From Chrysochromulina parva (taxonomy: Eukaryota > Haptophyta > Prymnesiales > Chrysochromulinaceae): 11,360 bases of DNA. Below the pieces are notes generated by a model, which saw nothing but the letters and a program-made list of their open reading frames with translations, did no database searches and had not been told where the DNA came from. The stretch covers positions 1-11,360 of the forward strand of contig PJAB01001939.1 in the NCBI GenBank assembly GCA_002887195.1, in the 5' to 3' direction. A program made the translations under genes and the position numbers. Below, in pieces: positions 5,919 through 11,360 of this stretch (its first letter is position 1; each line of letters starts with the position of its first letter).

Positions 5919-7457
5919 ATGTCGCGTGCCGCCCGACTCTCAAAGCGGACTGCCGCAGTGGTGCGCGTCGTTGGCCACGTGCTCGAGCAGCAGTGGCTTC
6001 CATTAGAAGCTGCTTGGGAGCGTGAATGTCACTTGCAGCGCTATACGGGCTTGGATCGTTCGTTGCTCCGGGACATTTGCAGCGGCACCTTGAGGCATCT
6101 CACGTACTATGAACGGCTGATCGACTACATCGAGCCGCGCGTTTCACGCGTCGCGAGTCTGCGCCTACTCGCAGCCTCGACGCTGTATCAGGCAGAGCAT
6201 ATGGAGCGAGCGCCAACGTTGGCTGCCCTGTGCCGTGCTGCCGCAGACTGCTGCCCTGAGACGAAGGCTCGTCTGCTGCTCGATGACGTGTGCCATCGTA
6301 TTGCCGCGCTGCCGGACTCGGAGCGCAAAACGATATTGTGCCCAGCAAGCGAACTGTCCTTGCCCCAATGGTTGTACAGCCGGCTTCGTGCTCAAGGGCC
6401 GCTCCTCAACTATGCGCACCTCTTGCTCGAGCGACCTGACTTCCTGACGCTTTGTGTGCCACCTGAATACTGCAGCACGCGCGAGTACGTGAAGCGGCTG
6501 CGCGAGGCCGGCTGGGACGCAAGCCCGAGCCACCTCGCTCCACATGGCGTACAGGTGCACTCGCGACCGCGCGATGTGGGCAGCCTACCCGGGATTGCAG
6601 AGCGACGCGTGCACGTGCAGGATACAGTACAGCAACTAGGTGCCTCGCTGCTCTCACCACTCGCACCGGGCGATCGCGTGCTCGATGCATGCGCCGCGCC
6701 CGGCGGCAAGACGCGAGCGCTGCTCAGCTACCAGCCACACGCCACCGTGGTTGCTCTCGAGCTGGACACACGCAAGGCCACTGCCTTGGCGGCGGACATG
6801 GCGGCCCGCAGTCCCCGCGTCACCGTGCTCTGCGGCGATGCGCTGGAGCCAACGACATGGCACGAGCACAACGGCCGCCCGTTTGCAGCCATCCTGCTCG
6901 ATGCCCCGTGCTCCGCCACCGGCCTGCTGCGCACGCTTCCCGAAGTCAAAGCCCATCAGACCGAGATGACCGTCAGAGCGAGCGCCGCAAAGCAGCTCGG
7001 GCTTCTTAAGGCTCTCTGGCCACTCCTCGCGCCCGGCGGTGAGCTTGTGTACTCGACGTGCTCCATCTTGAGTGAAGAGAATGAGCACGTCGTCGACGCC
7101 TTTCTCAAGCACGCCCGCGACGCAAGCCCGCTGCCGCTCGAGCAGCTACTGTCACGGACCGCGCAACGGCCACCGTCACCAGCCGCATCGCGGCCGCCGT
7201 CGAAGACCACCCTTGCCTCACGAGCGTCACCGCCCGCGAGCTTTGTGCAGCGCAGAGGGATGGGGCTGGCTTTCTTCCCTTCGACGGATCATCAGGGTGG
7301 CTTCCTTGCGCACCTTCGCAAGTCCACAAGGTCTCGCGGAGGTGGAGTACACAAACGTCTCTTCTGTAACACACCTCGACGCTCCAGCCCTCCACGCCAT
7401 TTCGTAACCGACCGGCTCGGGTTCTCGCGTGCGCGGCGCGGGGGTCTCGGCTGTTGA
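5919..7457 (+). CDS. RsmB-type rRNA (cytosine-C5) methyltransferase
   Basis: The 512-residue product matches bacterial RsmB (Sun/Fmu), which methylates C967 of 16S rRNA using S-adenosylmethionine. A NusB-like RNA-binding domain spans about 9-130 (DRSLLRDICSGTLRH at 46-60, LLAASTLYQAEHM at 83-95). The Rossmann methyltransferase domain follows: VQDTVQQLGASLLSPL (233-248), motif I DACAAPGGKT (256-265), acidic motif ALELDT (279-284), motif IV DAPCSATG (328-335) with Cys331, and motif VI YSTCSI (378-383) with Cys381. These are the two cysteines used by this family, so catalysis should be intact. A Pro/Ser linker (about 413-442) precedes the final FFPSTDHQGGFLAHL block. A basic tail of 43 residues (470-512) extends past the usual end. 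In a eukaryote this enzyme would be expected to act on organellar small-subunit rRNA, but no clear transit peptide precedes the NusB domain. The ATG at 5919 is preceded by an in-frame TAA. Confidence 0.9.
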   Translation: MSRAARLSKRTAAVVRVVGHVLEQQWLPLEAAWERECHLQRYTGLDRSLLRDICSGTLRHLTYYERLIDYIEPRVSRVASLRLLAASTLYQAEHMERAPTLAALCRAAADCCPETKARLLLDDVCHRIAALPDSERKTILCPASELSLPQWLYSRLRAQGPLLNYAHLLLERPDFLTLCVPPEYCSTREYVKRLREAGWDASPSHLAPHGVQVHSRPRDVGSLPGIAERRVHVQDTVQQLGASLLSPLAPGDRVLDACAAPGGKTRALLSYQPHATVVALELDTRKATALAADMAARSPRVTVLCGDALEPTTWHEHNGRPFAAILLDAPCSATGLLRTLPEVKAHQTEMTVRASAAKQLGLLKALWPLLAPGGELVYSTCSILSEENEHVVDAFLKHARDASPLPLEQLLSRTAQRPPSPAASRPPSKTTLASRASPPASFVQRRGMGLAFFPSTDHQGGFLAHLRKSTRSRGGGVHKRLFCNTPRRSSPPRHFVTDRLGFSRARRGGLGC

Positions 7458-7634
7458 CGATTCGCGTCTCCGCAATGCCGCGTGCCGGCTGGAGGGACCT
7501 TAAACTAATTACTACATGCAATTCCCCGAGATCCTACTATGTTTGACGAAACGTATGGGAATCCCAAAGAAGGAGATGACAGCGGTGTCGCACGAACCGC
7601 TCGTCGTCTACACGTCGTCTATAAACTGTTATCG

Positions 7635-8903
7635 TTACCCGCGGAGGCGTCCCGAAGGTGAACGTGAAGCAAGTAAATCGACGAGCCGCGGCGAGCACTT
7701 TCTGGCACCGTTTGTGGACACAAAAATGCTGTAGCACGAACGCCACCGCCCGCCCGCGCAGCTTGTGTAATTGTGGCAAAGCAAACCTTTGATGGCGAGC
7801 GAGCAATGGTGCGTGCGCTGCCACACATGAGCGCGCCCGATGCTATCCACCGACTTCCTCCGCTGCACGCCCCATGTCACCGGGTGCCAGAGCGCTGTCG
7901 TTGGTGCCAGCTTAAGTCCGGTTTCCCATAGAGAACTGAAGTGGTCAGCTTCGCCTGCATCGACTGCAAAGAGATTCAGCGCACTGCCATTGGTAACCAT
8001 ACTCAGAGCCAATCCGAGAAAGACATCTTCCCAGGCCCACGTCTTCTCTGCCCGCGTAGCGGCACCCACCCCAATTTCGCGACTTAACGTGCGCAGCTCG
8101 GCTTGCACCCATGGGTCGGAGGTCACGCGCGCAGCTAGCTGCGCTGAGAGAAAGTAGAGCGGCCCCTTGGCGAACGGGAAAGGTCCGACGATGCTGCCTG
8201 ATGCTGCGACGGTCGACGCATCGGCGAGCCACTCTCGCGGTAACTCCCTTGAGGCAGCGAGCCTGACGAGCGCTGAGGAGCTGTTTGGAGCGAGGCGTCG
8301 ATGGCAGTACTCGAAGCGCCCGCTACCAGACCAAGATCCGGCCGGTAGCAGACGAAAAGCGAAACGAAGACCTCGAAAGCCAACAGGCCGCCTCATCTCA
8401 AGGTCCCAATGATATGACTCCATCGAGCCCCAGTAGAGCAGCGGTGATGCATGGGGCTGCTCGAGAGCAAGCTTGAGCAAAGTGTGGCGCAGAGTGCGCT
8501 CAACGTCCGGGAGGTGCACCCAAGTGTCATCATCTGCCTTTCCAATAAGGGACGCAGATGGCCATGCACTCTGAGCGCATCGGAGCCACGAGATGAGCTT
8601 TCGCAGCGTCCCTTGCATGCACGGCATTCGAGCCGGACACTGCAAAAAGATCATGTCACCTTGCGCTCGGGCCTCATCAATAGTACGCTTGAGCGCACCG
8701 AGGCCGCACAGCACAAAGTAGCTGTGGATGGCTACCGGTGATGCGAGCCATGTGCTACGGATTTCTCGTCGATGGCGGTCATGCTCGTCGACAGTGAAAA
8801 TACCAAGCACCGCAAATAGCGTAGACTCCGACATTTCAGGACAGAAGTGTTCCACATCGGCCGTAGGCTCCGACGCATCGGCCGGTTTGTCGCAGGAGCG
8901 CAT
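7635..8903 (-). CDS. GT31-like (beta-1,3-galactosyltransferase family) enzyme
   Basis: The 422-residue product resembles GT31 hexosyltransferases (Pfam galactosyl_T type), which transfer galactose or N-acetylhexosamine from UDP-sugars in the secretory pathway. Landmarks are LFAVLGIFTVDEHDRHRREI (29-48) with the family pattern R..IR.TW (46-52), the metal-binding GKADDDTWVHLPDV (121-134) with D124-D126, YWGSMESYHWD (157-167), the acceptor-side block PFPFAKGPLYFLS (241-253) and WEDVFLGLAL (291-300), matching the family ED(V)xxG motif. Two runs (about 175-235 and 300-422) lack clear family landmarks. There is no N-terminal membrane helix, which is odd for a type II Golgi protein. The ATG at 8903 is chosen because the frame continues upstream only to a TGA at 8966-8964 and holds no further ATG. 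A TATA-like CCTATATT lies 93-100 bp upstream. The gene is tail-to-tail with the methyltransferase and divergent from the PABP gene. Confidence 0.78.
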   Translation of the reverse strand: MRSCDKPADASEPTADVEHFCPEMSESTLFAVLGIFTVDEHDRHRREIRSTWLASPVAIHSYFVLCGLGALKRTIDEARAQGDMIFLQCPARMPCMQGTLRKLISWLRCAQSAWPSASLIGKADDDTWVHLPDVERTLRHTLLKLALEQPHASPLLYWGSMESYHWDLEMRRPVGFRGLRFAFRLLPAGSWSGSGRFEYCHRRLAPNSSSALVRLAASRELPREWLADASTVAASGSIVGPFPFAKGPLYFLSAQLAARVTSDPWVQAELRTLSREIGVGAATRAEKTWAWEDVFLGLALSMVTNGSALNLFAVDAGEADHFSSLWETGLKLAPTTALWHPVTWGVQRRKSVDSIGRAHVWQRTHHCSLAIKGLLCHNYTSCAGGRWRSCYSIFVSTNGARKCSPRLVDLLASRSPSGRLRG

Positions 8904-8995
8904 CAACCAATGGACTTGGAAAAACCGTGGGAGGAGAAGGCCAAGGCGGCAGGTCGCCCGAGATCAACTCTCGACGTACGTGGCAAGCGGCTAGG

Positions 8996-9003
8996 AATAT
9001 AGG
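8996..9003 (-). promoter_or_regulatory. TATA-like motif of the GT31-like gene
   Basis: On the minus strand this reads CCTATATT, 93-100 bp before the ATG at 8903, so transcription would start near 8965-8970 and give a leader of about 65 nt. Read on the plus strand it is AATATAGG, the same octamer as at 9402-9409 in front of the PABP gene. Confidence 0.35.
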
Positions 9004-9146
9004 CCAACATTTCTGAAAATGAGATTTGTTCAGAACGCAATCAGTCCATTTACGGAATCGAAGAAGCGGCGGTGCGACGTGGACTGACTTGCCCCTCAGA
9101 TCCAAGGCAAGACCGTGTCCTCGATCCCGAGCACGCGCCCTGCGGT

Positions 9147-9155
9147 GGCCAATCG
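9147..9155. promoter_or_regulatory. CCAAT box
   Basis: GGCCAATCG matches the NF-Y-type CCAAT box with its preferred flanks (next base G). It lies in the divergent spacer between the GT31-like gene and the PABP gene, about 245 bp and 390 bp from their start codons, and could serve either. Confidence 0.4.
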
Positions 9156-9204
9156 GCTGCGTGCCGCGGCCGGCGGCCTGCGGCGGCGTCCTCTGCAGCC
9201 GCGT

Positions 9205-9222
9205 TGCGTCGCATGCGACGCA
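9205..9222. repeat. 18-bp perfect palindrome
   Basis: TGCGTCGCATGCGACGCA equals its own reverse complement over all 18 bases. Outside it, CCGC (9199-9202) can pair with GCGG (9226-9229) across a small internal loop. Placed in a divergent promoter region, it is a good candidate binding site for a dimeric regulator, or could extrude as a cruciform. Confidence 0.75.
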
Positions 9223-9347
9223 GATGCGGTAGCGCTCCGATGGCTGGTGGCGCCCAGGAGCCGTCGTCACTGCTAATCAATCGCTTGCCTTCGATGCCGA
9301 TTCGCAATCATGCGCACTGGCGCGCGCGTGGGTGCGATTCGTCTGAC

Positions 9348-9353
9348 CACGTG
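9348..9353. promoter_or_regulatory. G-box/E-box CACGTG
   Basis: CACGTG within ACCACGTGT is the core site of bHLH and bZIP factors. It lies about 50 bp before the TATA-like motif of the PABP gene, a plausible distance for an upstream activator site. Confidence 0.3.
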
Positions 9354-9401
9354 TGTGCGCCCCGTGCCGTGCCTCTCCTCGCGCAGCTGCTTCGAGCGCT
9401 C

Positions 9402-9409
9402 AATATAGG
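9402..9409 (+). promoter_or_regulatory. TATA-like motif of the PABP gene
   Basis: AATATAGG lies about 130 bp before the PABP ATG. A start site 25-30 bp downstream would fall at about 9430, just after the proposed intron donor at 9426, so this motif and that intron are hard to reconcile. One of the two is probably wrong, or initiation happens closer to or before the motif. Confidence 0.3.
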
Positions 9410-9425
9410 AACCCCCAAAAACCAA

Positions 9426-9525
9426 GTGAGTCTGCCTCACTGCGCTTGCCTTTTGCCGGTGCCGCCGCTTCCGCCGCTGCCGGTGCTCACCACTATCCGC
9501 TTCCGTGCCTCGCCTACCGCCGCAG
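9426..9525 (+). other. candidate 100-nt intron in the PABP 5' leader
   Basis: The donor CAA|GTGAGT fits the spliceosomal consensus well. The acceptor is a pyrimidine-rich run ending CCTACCGCCGCAG|A, only 13 nt before the start codon. CTCAC (9486-9490) is a possible branch region. The intron has no ATG. Supporting data would be a cDNA. The TATA-like motif at 9402 argues against it. Confidence 0.4.
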
Positions 9526-9538
9526 AAAAAAACAGCAA
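9526..9538 (+). promoter_or_regulatory. A-rich leader element before the PABP start
   Basis: Seven A residues (9526-9532) followed by CAGCAA stand directly before the ATG. An A-rich tract in the 5' leader of vertebrate PABP mRNA binds PABP and represses its own translation, and this could play the same role. Removal of the proposed intron would join it to AAAAACCAA (9417-9425). Confidence 0.4.
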
Positions 9539-11360
9539 ATGCAGAACTCGTTCGCGACGGCTTCCCTCTACGTTGGCGACCTGCACCCTGAGGTCACGGA
9601 GGCTCTGCTCTTCGAGCTTTTCAACGCCGTGGGCCCGGTCGCTTCGATCCGTGTGTGCCGTGACTCGGTCTCGCGCCGCTCGCTCGGCTACGCGTACGTC
9701 AACTTCCACTCGGTCGTCGACGCTGAGCGCGCTCTCGAGACGATGAACTACACGCTGATCAAGAACAAGCCGTGCCGCATCATGTGGTGCCACCGCGATC
9801 CGTCGCTGCGCAAGTCAGGCTCGGGCAACGTGTTCATCAAGAACCTCGACAAGTCGATCGACAACAAGGCGCTCTATGACACTTTCTCGGCCTTTGGCAA
9901 CATCCTCTCGTGCAAGGTCGCCACCGATGACTTGGGTGGCTCCAAGGGCTACGGCTTTGTGCACTACGAGACGCAGGACGCCGCACAACTCGCTGTGTCC
10001 AAGGTGAACGGCATGCTCCTCAACGGCAAGAAGGTCTTCGTCGGCTTCTTCGTTCCGCGCAAGGACCGCGCCGAGTCGGGCGCCGCCGCCGATGCCACCT
10101 TTACCAACGTCTTCGTCAAGTCGCTCCCCGCCGAAGTCGACGACGATGAGAAGCTCATGGGCATGTTCACGCCGTACGGCGAGATCAAGTCGGCCGTGGT
10201 CATGAAGGACGGCGACGGCAAGTCGCGCGGCTTTGGCTTCGTCAACTTCGCCGAGCACGATGACGCGACCAAGGCCATCGAGGAGCTCAACGGCAAGGAG
10301 ACGGACGGCAAGACCCTCTACGTCGGCCGCGCGCAGAAGAAAAGGGACCGCGAGCGCGAGCTGCGCGATAAGTTTGACCAGCTCAAGCTTGAGCGCGCGA
10401 ACAAGTTCACTGGCGTCAACCTGTACGTCAAGAACCTCGACGATATCGTGGACGACGAGAAGCTGCGCGAGGCTTTCGCGCCCTACGGCTCCATCTCCTC
10501 GGCCAAGGTCATGTCCGACGACAAGGGCAACTCCAAGGGCTTCGGTTTCGTGTGCTTTGGCTCCACGGAGGAGGCGACCAAGGCGGTCTCGGAGATGAAC
10601 GGGCAACTGCTGGGCAACAAGCCGCTGTACGTGGCGCTCGCGCAGCGCAAGGACGAGCGCAAGAACATCCTCGAGCAGCAGCACGTCCAGCGCTCGAACA
10701 TGACTGGCATGCGCATGGCGCGCGGCCCTGAGGCGACGGGCGCCATGCCAGGTGCCTACCCAGGCCAGCCCTTCTTTTACGGCGGCGTACCCCAGCAGAT
10801 GGGCATGGGCGCGCCACGCCCGGGCGGCCCGGGACAGTACATGTACCCGCAGCAGATGATGATGCGACCCGGCTACGGTGCCCCCGGGATGATGGGCGCC
10901 CCGATGGGCCAGTATGGCCTCATGGGACAGATGGGGCGCGGCGCGGGCGCCGGCCGTATGCAGCAGGGACAGCGCGGCGGCCCCGGCGGCCAGATGCGTG
11001 GCGGCAAAGGCGGGCCTGGCATGCAGGGGCGCATGCAGGGCATGCAGGGCATGCAGATGCAGGGAGCCATGCAGGGAGCCATGCAGGGAGCTATGCAGGG
11101 GATGCCGCCACAGGGCGTGCCGCCGCCGCGCGGCGCGCCGCCACCCGGACAGCCGATGCCCGGCCAGGGCAAGCGCGGCCAGATGCCGGGCATGGGCATG
11201 GCGCCTCAGGGCATGGCGCCGCAGGGCATGATGATGCCGCAGGACATGACGGCAGCCTCGCTCGCGGCGGCGCCGCCCGAGCAGCAGAAGCAGCTCCTCG
11301 GCGAGCGCCTCTTCCCGCTCATCTCCCAGGTACAGCCGGCCTCTGCCGGCAAGATCACGG
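9539..11360 (+). CDS. poly(A)-binding protein (PABPC/Pab1 type), 3' end outside window
   Basis: This is the cytoplasmic poly(A)-binding protein, which coats mRNA tails, contacts eIF4G and controls translation and decay. The 607 visible codons run open to the window edge. Four RRMs are seen: about 8-85, 96-173, 188-265 and 293-370, each with RNP1 motifs ([10 protein letters not shown] 47-56, KGYGFVHY 136-143, RGFGFVNF 230-237, KGFGFVCF 333-340) and matching RNP2 strands (LYVGDL, VFIKNL, VFVKSL, LYVKNL). The linker (about 385-572) is very rich in Met, Gln, Gly and Pro. From about 573 ([22 protein letters not shown]) the MLLE/PABC domain begins and is cut by the window edge, so roughly 35-45 residues are missing. 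The ATG at 9539 gives the usual short N-terminus ([15 protein letters not shown]). No coding intron is needed. The family usually has 600-680 residues, in line with this gene. Confidence 0.97.
   Translation, partial: MQNSFATASLYVGDLHPEVTEALLFELFNAVGPVASIRVCRDSVSRRSLGYAYVNFHSVVDAERALETMNYTLIKNKPCRIMWCHRDPSLRKSGSGNVFIKNLDKSIDNKALYDTFSAFGNILSCKVATDDLGGSKGYGFVHYETQDAAQLAVSKVNGMLLNGKKVFVGFFVPRKDRAESGAAADATFTNVFVKSLPAEVDDDEKLMGMFTPYGEIKSAVVMKDGDGKSRGFGFVNFAEHDDATKAIEELNGKETDGKTLYVGRAQKKRDRERELRDKFDQLKLERANKFTGVNLYVKNLDDIVDDEKLREAFAPYGSISSAKVMSDDKGNSKGFGFVCFGSTEEATKAVSEMNGQLLGNKPLYVALAQRKDERKNILEQQHVQRSNMTGMRMARGPEATGAMPGAYPGQPFFYGGVPQQMGMGAPRPGGPGQYMYPQQMMMRPGYGAPGMMGAPMGQYGLMGQMGRGAGAGRMQQGQRGGPGGQMRGGKGGPGMQGRMQGMQGMQMQGAMQGAMQGAMQGMPPQGVPPPRGAPPPGQPMPGQGKRGQMPGMGMAPQGMAPQGMMMPQDMTAASLAAAPPEQQKQLLGERLFPLISQVQPASAGKIT
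11057..11100 (+). repeat. 12-bp tandem repeat inside the PABP linker
   Basis: Three units of ATGCAGGGAGC[C/T] (11057-11068, 11069-11080, 11081-11092) plus a partial fourth encode repeated Met-Gln-Gly-Ala. Shorter CATGCAGGG units precede it (from about 11034). The repeat is in frame, so length changes would alter the linker without breaking the protein. Confidence 0.8.

Noticed and set aside
3218..8903. The two glycosyltransferases as a glycan-biosynthesis cluster
   Set aside because: They are 3.4 kb apart with two unrelated plus-strand genes between them and separate promoters. Nothing beyond proximity links them.
9072..9746. 224-codon plus-strand frame across the PABP promoter and start
   Set aside because: It runs through the promoter motifs and the RRM1 region in the wrong frame and has an Arg/Ser-rich composition. 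A shadow frame.
9815..10684. 289-codon minus-strand frame antisense to PABP
   Set aside because: It is Leu/Val/Ala-rich and arises from the regular codon usage of the RRM-coding strand. The plus-strand protein is unmistakable.
1..11360. tRNA, rRNA and snoRNA genes
   Set aside because: No convincing T-arm GTTCRANNC with a matching acceptor stem, no rRNA core sequence, and no C box (RTGATGA) paired with a D box was seen on reading both strands. A covariance-model scan would be decisive.

Overview
The window looks like nuclear DNA of a GC-rich single-celled eukaryote. The clearest marker is a cytoplasmic poly(A)-binding protein with four RRMs at the right end. The GT31-like and core-2/GT14-like glycosyltransferases, and the PABP N-terminus ([15 protein letters not shown]), remind me most of stramenopile or haptophyte algae and related protists. 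That placement is an inference from remembered family resemblance, not from a search. Genes are apparently intronless within their coding parts. No rRNA, tRNA, CRISPR array, insertion sequence or telomeric repeat was recognised.

Layout. Positions 1-3217 are gene-poor: many short GC-rich frames that do not look like protein, several small tandem duplications and hairpins, one good TATA box without a gene, one doubtful Ser/Pro-rich reading frame (2059-2487) and a very GC-rich block (about 2890-3080) with a G-quadruplex motif. Positions 3218-4222 (minus) encode a core-2/I-branching (GT14-type) glycosyltransferase. It is divergent, across an intergenic region of about 317 bp holding a TATA box, from 4540-5133 (plus), a 197-residue protein. 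The C-terminal half of that protein resembles the PH-like module at the start of RME-8/GRV2 (DNAJC13) endosomal proteins. Positions 5134-5918 hold hairpins, a foldback flanked by 10-bp direct repeats, a TATA box and two upstream ORFs leading to 5919-7457 (plus), an RsmB-type rRNA cytosine-C5 methyltransferase of bacterial ancestry. Tail-to-tail with it, at 7635-8903 (minus), lies a GT31-like glycosyltransferase. It is divergent from the PABP gene (9539 to beyond the window end) across about 635 bp holding a CCAAT box, an 18-bp perfect palindrome, a G-box and TATA-like motifs.

The genes do not form one pathway. Two glycosyltransferases (cell-surface or secretory glycans), one organelle-type rRNA methyltransferase, one possible endosomal-trafficking module and one core translation factor sit together as in ordinary compact protist chromosomes. 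No clear new multi-gene system is visible. The most interesting points are regulatory: a probable leader intron in the PABP gene whose removal would join two A-rich stretches into a likely autoregulatory element, an upstream ORF resembling a transit peptide in frame with RsmB but cut off by two stop codons, and the stand-alone PH-like protein.
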